DNA of 64,000 bases from Candidatus Laterigemmans baculatus (GCF_010367455.1 NZ_WRPR01000078.1:1-64000); one strand, 5' to 3'; positions 1-8,797 are shown, counted from the first letter of the stretch. Made by a program: numbers and translations. The notes: generated from the sequence alone by a model not told the origin.

Positions 1-55
1 TCGGAATCCGTCAACGAACCTTACCCTTTTCAGCCCCCGAATCTGTCTCTTGTAA

Positions 56-1729
56 CTGACCCAGAAAGTCTCACTTCCCGCTGAAACAAATCACGTCGAC
101 AAGGTCCTCAAGCACTTGATGACGCGGGGCCTGAAGGTGGCCGGAGGCGACCGCTTGGGCAAGACGATCATCTTCGCCAAGAACCAAGATCATGCCGACT
201 TCATCAAAGAGCGGTTCGATGCGAACTATCCGCACTACCACGGACATTTCGCCCGGGTGATCACTTTCAAGGTGGACCGCCCCCAGTCGCTGATCGACAG
301 CTTCTCCAACCAGGAGAAAGAGCCGCACATCGCGATTTCAGTCGACATGCTCGATACCGGGATCGACGTTCCGGAGGTCGTCAACTTGGTCTTCTTCAAG
401 CTCGTCCGCTCGAAGACCAAGTTCTGGCAGATGATCGGGCGCGGGACACGGCTCTCTCCCGATCTGTTTGGCCCGGGAGACGACAAGAAGTTCTTCTACG
501 TCTTTGACTATTGCCAGAACCTCGAATACTTCAGCGCGAATCCCGCCGCGACCGGGGGATCGGTGGGGGATTCGCTGCAGACACGGCTATTCAAGTCGCG
601 TCTGGAGCTGTTCCGCGAACTTGACGGGCGGCTCGAAGCGAGCGGAGGCGTGGCCGCCGGCGTGACGCATGAAGTGACGCCCGATTACACGGGGCCGATG
701 ACCGAAATCCAGATCCGCGACAGCACGAGGCGAACGCTGCAACAACAGGTCGCGTCGATGAACCTCGACAACTTTGTGGTTCGCCCGCACCGGAGGTTGG
801 TGGAGCGGTTTGCGAAGCTGGAGGCATGGAAGTCGCTCAGCGACCAGGACGCTCGCGAACTGGCGGCTGACTTGGCGGGCCTGCCGACACAGATGGCGGC
901 GGAGACGGAAGAGGCGAAGCGTTTCGACCTGTTGCTGTTGAAATTGCAGCTAGCTCACCTGAAGGCCGAGCCCTCCTATGCGCGCCTGCGGCAGCAAGTC
1001 ATGGAAATCGCCGCTGTGCTGGAAGAGCTATCGTCGGTTCCTTCCGTTCGTGCCCAGATGCCGCTGATCCTGGATATTCAGACGGATGAGTGGTGGGAGG
1101 GCGTTACGACTCCAATGCTGGAGTCGGCGAGGCGACGACTGCGGGACTTGGTCAAGTTGATTGACAAGAAATCGCGGGAGCCGCTCTACACGGACTTCGA
1201 GGACGAGATGGGCGAGGAGACGGAGTTTCCTCTGCCGGGATTCGGGAGAGCCGCCACACTGGAAAAGTTCCGCGAGAAAGCGAAGGCCTTTCTCCTGGAG
1301 CACCAGTCGCATCCGGCGATCGCCAAGCTGCGTGCAAACCTGCCGATGACCGCGAGCGATTTGGAAGGGCTCGAGCAGCTGCTGACCGAGCACGGGCTTG
1401 GCCAGTCGGAGTTCTTCGAGCAGGCGAAGGCCGAGGCGCAGGGGCTGGGGCTCTTTGTCCGCTCCCTGGTCGGGATGGACCGAGAGGCGGCCAAAGAGGC
1501 CCTGGGGGCTTTCTTGACCGGCAAGACCTTTTCAGCCAACCAGATCGAGTTCGTCAACATGATCATCAACCAGTTGGCCGAACACGGAGTCGTCGACGAA
1601 TCGCTGCTCTACGAGTCCCCGTTCACCGACATCTCCCCCCACGGTCCCGACCAGCTATTCACCTCGGACCAAGTCGACGAACTGATCACTATCCTGCAAC
1701 GCGTCCGCGCCCTCGCACTCGCTGCCTAA
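56..1729 (+). pseudogene. hsdR: 5'-truncated type I restriction enzyme R subunit (EcoEI-like HsdR, C-terminal half)
   Basis: The frame is open from 56, just after a stop at 53-55, and ends at 1729; the first usable start is TTG 116. Family-like residues (ETNHVDKVLKHL) already occur before that TTG, so the break lies upstream of any genuine start. What remains is the second helicase lobe (KTIIFAKN; the DTGIDVPEVVN segment; QMIGRGTRL) and the EcoEI-type C-terminal domain (LTGKTFSANQIEFVN, LLYESPFTDISP). The nuclease motif, the Walker A lobe and the DEAH lobe are absent, so DNA cleavage and translocation activity is not expected. No hsdM or hsdS is adjacent. It is a different lineage from the intact hsdR at 58796-62011. 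The window edge is only 55 bases away, but the stop at 53-55 argues that this is a real truncation. Confidence 0.8.
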
Positions 1730-1849
1730 CGACGCACCGCTGTCACCGTGCAAGTCCGCTCTCACGCAGGGTTCCACAACCAATCCCCTGCAATGCCCCA
1801 GCGACTCCCCCTTCTGCCTTCACCTCTCAGCCTTCAGGAACCGTAACCA

Positions 1850-3145
1850 GTGCCTCGCATCTCGATAGTCCTCGCTTCGATATTCGCAATGCTTGCCATG
1901 CAGCTCGTAGCGGCGAGTGAGAACATCCGGCTCGTTCCTTTCACAGAGAGCTCGGGTGCCGCTGATCCAATACGGCGGCCCGATCCTACGTCTCTCCTTG
2001 GGAACCTGCAGGAGAAGCATGCCTCCAGCGGGAACGTGTTTGTCGAGATGTCCGATGTCGGCTTCTTGATCAGCAAAACCGGTGGCGGCCCCTGCGCCAG
2101 CTGTGCAGCCAATATTACACTTCAGGCGTGCCGCATGATGCTCGGCCTTGATCCGGTAGGGCATCCGCACCGCGTGATTCTGCAGTCCTTCAAAGATCAG
2201 GAAGCACTGCTTGGAGGGCGGGTTACGAATCACCAATTTGTCAGGCTGCTCAAATCCTACGAGTCGCAACTGGAGGGGGCAAAGCTGACAATTGAAGTAG
2301 TGTCGGCACCAAACTCGCCGCATGCGACAGATGGCAAGACGTGGGGCGAAGATCACCCATTGGTCCTTCAGGTCAAGCCGGACGAGCTTCAGATCCTGAG
2401 CTATACGGTCACCAGAGAAGACGGCGAGGTGCTAGGACGCCACTTTGTCATCTTAAAGCAGATTGCCGACGGCCAAGTCTACGTCGTCGATCCAAATGTG
2501 CCGACGAAGACGCGGCGATACGTGCTCGAGGAAAAACCCGAAGGCAGTGGTCGCGTTTTCCTTCGTCTACCGCCGGATGTTTCAGCACAGCCCTTTGTCA
2601 ATGAGCTCAACACGGTCTTCACTGTTCAAGTCGGGCCTCTGAAGAAAGCGGCCCCCACGGTCGGGAGTGTCGAATCGATCAAACGTCAGATTGATGTGAC
2701 CGCAAAACGGTTGGCGGAACGGGGCGAGCTGAAATCCCCGATAGTATGGCGGTCTAAAACTGCGTCCTTCGGCCTGCCGGGACTCGATCTACCACAAGAG
2801 CTGGGCGGATCAAATTGGTCAGCCGAGAAGATGATTGAGGTCTTTCGGCACGCCGGTCGTCACGATCTGAATCTCCGGGACGTTGTCGGAGGGGCTCACG
2901 GTCACGCCGCTCCGCATCGATCACTCGGCTTTCGACAGCTACTGCTTGCTCATCGAGGCGGGCGGAAAGCGGTTGCTCTACACGGGAGACCTTCGCGGCC
3001 ACGGCCGCAACGCCGCTCGTTTCGAGGAGCTGGTTTCAAGCCCGCCTCCGGACATCGACCTGCTGATCTGCGAGGGCACACGGGTGGGGAGAACGCCGGA
3101 CTATGCGTATCCGAACGAAGAGTCTGTCGCGGCACGGATGGCTGA
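1850..3145 (+). CDS. Secreted cysteine-peptidase-like protein of unknown function, C-terminus replaced by out-of-frame sequence
   Basis: Starts at GTG 1850 with a hydrophobic signal peptide (SIVLASIFAMLAMQLVAA), so the product is exported. A GGGPCASCAANITLQ segment (Cys82, Cys85), a later GRHFVIL (His198) and YVVDPN (Asp214) are spaced like the Cys-His-Asp of a C39-like papain fold; that assignment is inference. Up to about residue 343 the composition looks like genuine protein. From about position 2885 the frame reads the neighbouring beta-lactamase-fold gene in the wrong frame, giving an Arg/His-rich tail of about 90 residues. The original C-terminus therefore seems to have been lost in a deletion joining two genes. 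Confidence 0.6.
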   Translation: MPRISIVLASIFAMLAMQLVAASENIRLVPFTESSGAADPIRRPDPTSLLGNLQEKHASSGNVFVEMSDVGFLISKTGGGPCASCAANITLQACRMMLGLDPVGHPHRVILQSFKDQEALLGGRVTNHQFVRLLKSYESQLEGAKLTIEVVSAPNSPHATDGKTWGEDHPLVLQVKPDELQILSYTVTREDGEVLGRHFVILKQIADGQVYVVDPNVPTKTRRYVLEEKPEGSGRVFLRLPPDVSAQPFVNELNTVFTVQVGPLKKAAPTVGSVESIKRQIDVTAKRLAERGELKSPIVWRSKTASFGLPGLDLPQELGGSNWSAEKMIEVFRHAGRHDLNLRDVVGGAHGHAAPHRSLGFRQLLLAHRGGRKAVALHGRPSRPRPQRRSFRGAGFKPASGHRPADLRGHTGGENAGLCVSERRVCRGTDG

Positions 3146-3833
3146 GATCTTCCAGCAGACGGAAGGGATGGGGCTGGTCTGGTGCTCGAGCCAAAACATC
3201 GATCGGCTGGTCTCGGTTTGGGAGGCGGCCAAGCGTGCTGGCCGTAAGCTGATCTTGGATATGTACACGGCGGAGATTGTGCGAGCAGCGGATCACGATG
3301 ACCTGCCAAGCGTGGCGCACGGAGACACGAGGGTGTTTCTGCCCTGGAGCCAGAAGCAGCGAATTATCGCTCGCAAAGCCTTTGATATCCCGGCTCCTTA
3401 CTATCCGCACCGCATCTATCCGGAAGGCCTTGTAGGAGCCGCTGGCGAATCAGTGATGGTCTGCCGACCAAGTATGCTCCGAGAGCTGAAGCGGGCCGAC
3501 TGTCTCGAGGGAGCCTCGTTCATCAGCTCGCTCTGGTCGGGATACCTCGACCGCAGCCAAAAACACCTCAGCGTCCTGTCGCCTTCGTCATCGCCAGCGA
3601 CCGATCACGCTCGAAATGACGAGGAGACTGGCGGGCAGACCCCAAGCCAGAAAGCCGTCCCCCACTTCCATGTCCACACATCTGGCCATGCGACGGTGGA
3701 GCAGCTAGAACGTCTCCTTTCTGCCTTCCCCCGCTCGCGAGTGGTTCCGATCCACCTCGACAATGCCGAGCGGTTCGCAGAGCTGGCGGCGAATGTGGAA
3801 CTGAAGAATGATCTTGAATGGTGGAGACTATGA
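2883..3833 (+). CDS. Metallo-beta-lactamase-fold hydrolase, N-terminus missing
   Basis: The frame opens after a stop at 2868-2870, and the first possible start is TTG 2883. The sequence enters mid-domain at TVTPLRIDHSAF, followed by LLYTGDLRGHGR (late metal-ligand Asp) and, near the end, HTSGHA and VVPIHLDNAERF (late His). The early HxHxDH metal site that should lie roughly 60-120 residues before this point is absent, so the protein is probably inactive as a metallohydrolase. The family resembles RNA- or nucleotide-processing MBL enzymes; the substrate is unknown. Its 3' end overlaps the next gene (ctATGA), implying translational coupling. The junction with the upstream gene is near 2870-2885. 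Confidence 0.75.
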   Translation: MSEGLTVTPLRIDHSAFDSYCLLIEAGGKRLLYTGDLRGHGRNAARFEELVSSPPPDIDLLICEGTRVGRTPDYAYPNEESVAARMAEIFQQTEGMGLVWCSSQNIDRLVSVWEAAKRAGRKLILDMYTAEIVRAADHDDLPSVAHGDTRVFLPWSQKQRIIARKAFDIPAPYYPHRIYPEGLVGAAGESVMVCRPSMLRELKRADCLEGASFISSLWSGYLDRSQKHLSVLSPSSSPATDHARNDEETGGQTPSQKAVPHFHVHTSGHATVEQLERLLSAFPRSRVVPIHLDNAERFAELAANVELKNDLEWWRL

Positions 3834-4066
3834 AGAGCCAACGTCGTGCACCTCGAGAATTAGCTATGGCACATTACGATTACTGGGAAGGCGGAGATAG
3901 TCTTGCCAGGCTTGCACAGCATGAGTTCTTTCAGAACTGCTTGTTGAAAGATGCTCGGGCCGGGGAAGTCTTTCCCGCAATACGAGGCGCACGATTTGAC
4001 TTCTACTATCAGGGACAGAAGCTGTGTTCGTTTAACGGACGCACGTTCCAGTCAAATATCGCTTAG
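3830..4066 (+). CDS. Small unknown protein coupled to the MBL-fold gene
   Basis: ATG 3830 lies inside the stop codon of the MBL gene (ATGA overlap), so it is probably translated with it. The product is 78 residues (YDYWEGGDSLARLAQHEFF...) and ends at 4066. I do not recognise it. It has no signal peptide or membrane segment. It is short and is followed by 395 bases without an evident gene, so it may be the N-terminal part of a longer protein cut by the same rearrangements that damaged its neighbours. Confidence 0.5.
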   Translation: MKSQRRAPRELAMAHYDYWEGGDSLARLAQHEFFQNCLLKDARAGEVFPAIRGARFDFYYQGQKLCSFNGRTFQSNIA

Positions 4067-4461
4067 GGTATCGAGATCGGATTTGGTCCACCGAGACCGA
4101 CGTGGTTGAGTCATGAGCGGTATCTCTGAATCGGATAGTCGAAGTATTCGAGAGGTGTCGTCCCTTGAGGTACGATGATCCTCTTACTCCTCGTCAACCT
4201 ACACTTCGGTCTCCGTTTCACCAAAAGTCATGACTCGCACCAAACCGAACCGAGTTGGGGCGTCGCTGGCGGACGACCCTTGAGCAAATATGGCTGGGCG
4301 TGTCGATGTCGACGGGTCTGGAAGCGTCTTCTCCGTCGCCGCTTAGGAGAGATAAGGCATGACCAGTGTCCAGCTGCCTTGCTCCCAGCACGGTGGTACG
4401 CTCTAGCCGAAGTCGCGAGGGGCGTAGCTCGCGGCACCTACTACGAAGACGAGGAGACCCG
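4067..4461. other. Gap without a supported gene
   Basis: Open frames here on both strands are short and of Arg/Ser-rich composition typical of antisense or non-coding GC-rich DNA. I see no tRNA, repeat or clear promoter. It may contain decayed sequence of the preceding small gene. Confidence 0.4.
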
Positions 4462-4956
4462 ATGGATAGGCTGCAGCGACGAGCACTTCTTGTTCTTCAG
4501 ATGGTTCACGAACTGCACAAGCAAGGCTACCAGCTGCTTCGCATCGCACCCGGGATGTCCGCGTCGGGTTGTCACTGGCGGTGCGCGGTGACGCAGCGGG
4601 CAAACATTCGGCGAGACAATGGCGCGCTGCTGGCCGACTACGGTGCCCCTGCGGCCCAATACACTACTGGTCAAGAGGACGCGTACTTCGGCTGGACCGA
4701 TGCGCAGGAAGACGACGCTCCGGAGCTGGCAAGGAAGTTCGGCGAGCGGTTCCCCGAGGTCGTTGATGGGGCCTTTGGCGATGACTGGGCTTACGCGGGC
4801 TGGTACGCACGAATGCTGGGCTACGCCGAGCGGGGCATCTTTCCGGTCGCCTATGCCGACTGGTGGGAACCGCCTAACCCACGCTTTCTGCCGCTATGGG
4901 GGCATGAGAGCGACCTGCCGATGCCACCCCCGGGCGACGCTGAGCCCGAGGAATAG
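4462..4956 (+). CDS. Conserved protein of unknown function (164 residues)
   Basis: I prefer ATG 4462 (MDRLQRRALLVLQMVHELHK) over the upstream in-frame start at 4366, whose extension looks non-coding. The protein has an N-terminal amphipathic helix, a central GCHWRCAVTQ and YTTGQEDAYFGW segment rich in aromatic residues, and an acidic, Pro-rich end (MPPPGDAEPEE). It is soluble, with no signal peptide. A decayed copy of its last two thirds plus 3' flank lies at 6963-7290, which supports the reading frame: differences are mostly conservative up to the point where the copy acquires a stop. Function unknown. Confidence 0.65.
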   Translation: MDRLQRRALLVLQMVHELHKQGYQLLRIAPGMSASGCHWRCAVTQRANIRRDNGALLADYGAPAAQYTTGQEDAYFGWTDAQEDDAPELARKFGERFPEVVDGAFGDDWAYAGWYARMLGYAERGIFPVAYADWWEPPNPRFLPLWGHESDLPMPPPGDAEPEE

Positions 4957-5095
4957 GCTTGCTAGAGGAGCCGGTTCGACGTGTGGTTCCTCGTGGTCGC
5001 TTCCTCAGCAGGCCGGAGATTCCCCTGGCGTCCATCGTGGGGAGTGCGAATGACGCTTGCTCTGGCGGTGGGAGATTACTCCAGGACGCCCGGGC

Positions 5096-5671
5096 CTAGC
5101 TCGACGGCGTCTCTCGCGAGTATTTGGCTGGAAAGGTCAGGTACTCGGCTGGCACGGCTTCGGTGAGCCAGACTCCGTTTGCCGACAGGTAGAACTCGTG
5201 GCCAGCCGCGTGCATTCGGGCGGCGGCCACGGCCAGGACGATTGGCTTGCCGCGGCGCGAGCCGACCTTGGTGGCCGTAATCTCGTCGGCAGAGAGATGG
5301 ACGTGGTTGCGGGACCTCTTGAGCAGGCCGTGCTTGCGGATTCTACCAAGGAAGGCTTCGACGGTCCCGTGGTAAAGCACATCGGGCGGGCTCGCCAGTT
5401 CCAGATTTAGGTCGACCGTGGCGATCGAGTGCCCTTGGTTGGCTCGAATGCGGAGCCCGTCGTCGCTGAGCGAGAACCGCTTCTTGTCGTTCGTAGCGAC
5501 CACCTCATGCAGGAGTTCGAGCGTGAGCGAGTGCCCATGCTGGTTGGCCTTGGCGAGCAGCACATCGATCTCGAGCCAGCCCTCCGGATCGAGCTGCATC
5601 CCGATCACCTCCGGCTTGTGCCGCAAGACGAGGCTCAGGAATTTGCTGGTGGAGACGAGTGACTTGTTCAT
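5096..5671 (-). CDS. kptA: RNA 2'-phosphotransferase (KptA/Tpt1 family)
   Basis: 191 residues, full length for the family. Known role: transfers an internal 2'-phosphate from RNA to NAD+, giving ADP-ribose 1''-2''-cyclic phosphate and nicotinamide; in eukaryotes this finishes tRNA splicing, in bacteria the substrate is uncertain. Seen: N-terminal winged-helix lobe with the family SKFLSLVLRHKP (Arg17-His18 catalytic pair), LEIDVLL, KKRFSLSDDGLRIRANQGHS, then the ADP-ribosyltransferase lobe with LYHGT, HVHLSADE and the VGSRRGKPIVL segment. Its ATG overlaps the stop of the kinase remnant by four bases (5668-5671), so expression depends on that damaged upstream operon or on an internal promoter. 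Convergent with the 4462 gene. Confidence 0.92.
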   Translation of the reverse strand: MNKSLVSTSKFLSLVLRHKPEVIGMQLDPEGWLEIDVLLAKANQHGHSLTLELLHEVVATNDKKRFSLSDDGLRIRANQGHSIATVDLNLELASPPDVLYHGTVEAFLGRIRKHGLLKRSRNHVHLSADEITATKVGSRRGKPIVLAVAAARMHAAGHEFYLSANGVWLTEAVPAEYLTFPAKYSRETPSS

Positions 5672-6198
5672 GAGATTCTGTTCGCGTTTCGGTGTGCCGC
5701 GTTGAGCAGGCTTGTGAGCTGATCGGTGGATGCGGGGCGATGGACTACGGGTTTGTAGAGAGTGGTTACCGCGAGTCGTGCGATCGCCGCTGCGGCTTTT
5801 GATTCTGGATCCGGCGAAGGGACGGCAACTTCCTCCGGCGAAATGGTGTTGGAAATCGCTTGGGCCACTTGGTCGGCATGGTGCGGGGCCTGGCCGGTTA
5901 GATACCAGTAGGCCAGTCCGCCGACGGCGTAGAGATCCGTGCGAGGGCCAATTTCACCGAAGGCTGTTGAAATCTGTTCCGGAGCCGCGAAGCCGAGGGT
6001 GCCTCCGAGAGGCGACTCGAGTTCTCCTCCGGTCGAGCCGGCCGAGGCCTGCGGTCGCTGTGCTTGCGAGAACCCGAAGTCGGTGAGCGTGATCTGGCCT
6101 GCTCGATCGACCAGGATGTTGCGCGGCGTGAGGTCGCCATGTACGAGCCCCGCGGCGTGAACGGCCGCCAGAGCCGCGAGGATTTGCTGCAGGAACAA
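5668..6198 (-). pseudogene. Ser/Thr protein kinase, C-lobe only (N-lobe deleted)
   Basis: The frame carries the kinase catalytic loop VHGDLTPRNILVD (HGD in place of HRD), the DFG motif (LTDFGFS), the activation-segment LGFAAPEQ and helix F region (RTDLYAVGGLAYWYLTG). The glycine loop, the ATP-anchoring Lys and helix C are missing; kinase-like residues continue only to about 6235 upstream, where sequence switches to the ECF sigma gene in another frame. Without the N-lobe it cannot bind ATP normally. ECF sigma plus kinase is a frequent planctomycete arrangement; here both were shortened by one deletion. The stop overlaps the kptA start (ATGA). Confidence 0.8.
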
Positions 6199-6593
6199 GA
6201 CGAACAGCTCGGGCTCGACGCTCTTAGCCGAGTATGGCCGCCGCCGCGTTTGAAGGCGGTCTGTTTTTCGACCGACCGCGCCAGTTCACGGCGGGCAAAG
6301 GTAGCCAGCAGTCGCCACAGCGAGACCGAGTCGCTGACCCGGACGCGGTCCCGCACTGCGGCGTTGAAAAAGCTGCCCATCGCCGACTGCACCACGTCCT
6401 CGGGATCGACCGAGCTGCGGAAACGAGGGTTCATCCGCTGGACCACGAGCGCCACAAGCCGGAATGCATAACGATCGACCAGCACGCCCGCGGCCTGTTC
6501 GTCGCCCGCTTTCCAGAGCCGCAGCAGTTCCTCGCCTGAATGATCCACAAGGGGAATTTCGGAAAAGTTGTTGCGGTCGCTGTCCGGTTCCAC
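5898..6593 (-). pseudogene. ECF-type RNA polymerase sigma factor, region 2 only, fused out of frame
   Basis: GTG 6593 start. Residues 1 to about 118 show sigma region 2 of planctomycete ECF factors (LVDRYAFRLVALVVQRMNP, DPEDVVQSAMGSFF, LWRLLATFARREL, VEKQTAFKRGGG). Immediately after FKRGGG (about position 6240) the frame enters kinase coding DNA out of frame, giving a Ser/Arg-rich tail to 5898. Sigma region 4, needed for -35 recognition, is absent, so it should not act as a normal sigma factor. Shares the deletion junction with the kinase remnant. Confidence 0.75.
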
Positions 6594-6650
6594 TGCCGTT
6601 TACTCACTTCCTGAGTGACGTATCGACGAATCCTACAGGGAGACAAGAAA

Positions 6651-6908
6651 ATGGCGATGGTGGTGACTCTGCCGTGCAGTGGGTGCAAGGATAAGGCGTG
6701 TTTGCCGGTCTGCCCGGTCGAATGCTTTCACGAGGACGCGGAGATGCTCTACGTCGATCCCGAAGAGTGCATCGATTGCGGAGCATGCGTTGCGGAATGT
6801 CCGGTGGAGGCCATCTTCTACGAAGACGACGTACCGGCGAAGTGGCACGGGTTCATCCAGCTCAACGCGACCAAGGCACGGGAATGCCCTTCGGCGACGG
6901 ATCCGTAG
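6651..6908 (+). CDS. Seven-iron-type (3Fe-4S/4Fe-4S) ferredoxin, C-terminus slightly altered
   Basis: ATG 6651 has a good Shine-Dalgarno (CAGGGAGA) and gives 85 residues. Two cysteine clusters are present: CSGCKDKACLPVCPVEC and CIDCGACVAECPVEA. These are ligands for two iron-sulfur clusters, as in FdxA-like ferredoxins used for electron transfer. The body matches the family through FIQLNA and CP, but the usual Lys/Ala-rich last 20-25 residues are missing: the stop at 6906-6908 falls where the sequence changes to the 3' end of a different gene (6913-6960). The cluster-binding domain is intact, so the protein may still work. Confidence 0.85.
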   Translation: MAMVVTLPCSGCKDKACLPVCPVECFHEDAEMLYVDPEECIDCGACVAECPVEAIFYEDDVPAKWHGFIQLNATKARECPSATDP

Positions 6909-6912
6909 ATCA

Positions 6913-6960
6913 CTACTTGATCAGTCGTTTCATCGCGCCGGCAACACCCAGGGTGACTTC
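6913..6960 (-). pseudogene. Last 15 codons of a second M28 peptidase gene
   Basis: Read on the minus strand, these bases encode EVTLGVAGAMKRLIK followed by TAG. The intact M28 gene at 8798-9685 ends in EVTLGVAGAMRRLLK. The match covers the whole segment including the stop and then ends abruptly, so this is the 3' end of a related gene whose body has been removed. It is joined on its other side to the decayed copy of the 4462 gene. Confidence 0.7.
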
Positions 6961-6962
6961 CG

Positions 6963-7290
6963 CGCTTCGGGTAGTCACTGGCGGTGCGCGGTGACGCAGC
7001 GAGCGAACGTTCGGCGAGATAATGGCGCGATGCTCGCCGACCACGGTGCTCCTGCGGTCCACTACACAACTGGCCAAGAGGACGCGTACTTCGGCTGGAC
7101 CGATGCCGAGTAGGACGACGCTCCGGAGTTGGCGAGAAAGGTTTGTAGAGCGGTATCCCGAGATCGTCGATGGGCGACGCTGAGCCCGAAGAAGAGGCTT
7201 TCCAAATGAGCCGACTCGACCTGTCGTCTCCCATGGACGCCTCCTACTCTGCAGGCCAGAGATTTCCCACGGCGCCCATCATGCGGGGTG
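6963..7290 (+). pseudogene. Decayed duplicate of the 4462-4956 gene and its 3' flank
   Basis: About 330 bases closely match 4563-5048, including sequence after the stop codon of the intact gene. The copy encodes SHWRCAVTQRANVRRDNG and YTTGQEDAYFGWTDAE, then TAG at 7111-7113. It next lacks about 150 bases (equivalent of roughly 4785-4935) before rejoining at the DAEPEE codons. The first third of the gene is missing. It is a dead, partly deleted duplicate. Confidence 0.75.
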
Positions 7291-7635
7291 AGTGAAGCGC
7301 ATGCGCCGGAGGTGAGTGAAGCGTCGTTTGGCAGATCCCGGAATGGCTTCCGCCGCTGCTGTGCATCGTCGAGGCTCAGCTGGCACGCATTCGGATGGAA
7401 GCGCGAAGTCGCGAAAATATTACCCGACAGCACATCGCCGACGCAGGGTTGGGGCCCAGAGCTTTCGTCTGGGCCCGCAACCTCTGCTCATCGGCTGTCC
7501 TAGTTATGGGGAAAGGAGCACGTGTAACTGCCAACGATCACTTCAGTCCTTGGCTACACTATCTGCGGAGGTGCCGGCGTTCCGTCACCTTCTGATGCGC
7601 TGGAATCTGCCGTTCAGGAGCATGCCCTGGTCACC
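7291..7635. other. Gap without a supported gene
   Basis: Only short overlapping open frames with non-coding composition on both strands. No RNA gene or repeat recognised. Confidence 0.4.
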
Positions 7636-8157
7636 CTACAGGTTGGCATTTCGCTCCAAAAAATTTGTTCGTGCCTCGAGGGCTTTGTCACAGGCGTAAA
7701 TAAGCTCTGATTTGGCCACAGGACTCCCGCCGTGGAAGCTTCCTGCAGGGGCAGAAGACTGCTGGTGCTTGTCCGCCTTCGTCTCGCGGTGCTCGGCGAC
7801 GCCTCTGACCAATTTGACACAGCCGGTAAGGCAGCGGCTGAAGCGACGCCATTTGCTGGCCACGCTTTCTGGCGGCGTGGTGCTTCCCTCGGTACGGTGA
7901 GGGGGCTCAAGAAGATCGTGGAGCTCTCGTAACGACTGGCGATGTTCCATGGATCCTTCGCCGCACACGGCAGCGAGAGCGGCGACCGTGTCTTGAAGCA
8001 TCTCAAGCAGGTCTTGGAGGGGCTCTTCTGACGACTTCGATGGCCAACTCAGGTCAACAATTTCATCCAGCAGCTCTGCGATCCCTGCCATTCCCTTGAA
8101 AATTTGCTCGATGGGATCGCTGTTGAGCTCGATCGGGTTGGCTTCTTGAACACTCAT
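7636..8157 (-). CDS. Unknown helical protein (173 residues)
   Basis: I chose ATG 8157 (MSVQEANPIELNSDP) because AAGGA lies about eight bases upstream; upstream in-frame starts add Arg/Pro-rich sequence. The product is rich in Leu, Glu and Ala with long predicted helices (PIEQIFKGMAGIAELLDEIV, LLEMLQDTVAALAAVCG) and a basic end. No signal peptide or transmembrane segment. I do not recognise a family. Codon composition supports a real gene, but no conserved partner is adjacent. Confidence 0.5.
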   Translation of the reverse strand: MSVQEANPIELNSDPIEQIFKGMAGIAELLDEIVDLSWPSKSSEEPLQDLLEMLQDTVAALAAVCGEGSMEHRQSLRELHDLLEPPHRTEGSTTPPESVASKWRRFSRCLTGCVKLVRGVAEHRETKADKHQQSSAPAGSFHGGSPVAKSELIYACDKALEARTNFLERNANL

Positions 8158-8797
8158 GTATCGTTCCTTTTTGTTCATTGTTCGGGGGTGCATGCTGGGG
8201 CTGCCGATCCGGACCGTTAGCGGCCTCGGTGCCGGATTTCGGCTATAGCCCACTGGGTGGTGCGCATGCGACGCACCGGAGAGACGCAGTTACCGCGTCT
8301 GCATCAATCGCAATGGTGCCCGTTCTCGGACGCCACTACGCCCTGTTCGGTGTTTCTCGAACCGGTGTTCGAGCACCTTCATCGGGCATGGGCCAATACA
8401 GGCCTGTACGCCCGAGCCGTCTCGGATGTATGGGAATCCGGACTCACCGATCTAGCCCACAGGTAGCTAGACAGGGACAACCTCCAGACACGAGGTCTGC
8501 GGAGGAGAGACCATCCGCCATAGCATTGGCGGTTGTCGGCTGCCGACCACCGGAAGCGTTGTTCCCGTGGTCCCGGTTCTCCCGGACACCGACTGCAGCA
8601 AAAGCTAGCACGCAGTCCAGAGCCGGGAAGTGAGCAGAGCGTCTTGTCTGAGGAGTGAGCAGGTTGCCATCGTCCTGCTTTAGTTTCGCAGATTGTCTCT
8701 TGCGGCTTCCGATGCTCCATCGCTCGGCTGGTGGACACTTGGTATTTGCACTCGCAAATTACCGCTACAGGTAGCATGCACCCTTTAGACCTAGCCG
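8158..8797. other. 640-base gap without a supported gene
   Basis: The open frames crossing it read as Arg/Ser/Pro-rich translations. Nothing RNA-like or repetitive was recognised. It may hold the promoter of the 7636-8157 gene and decayed sequence. Confidence 0.4.
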
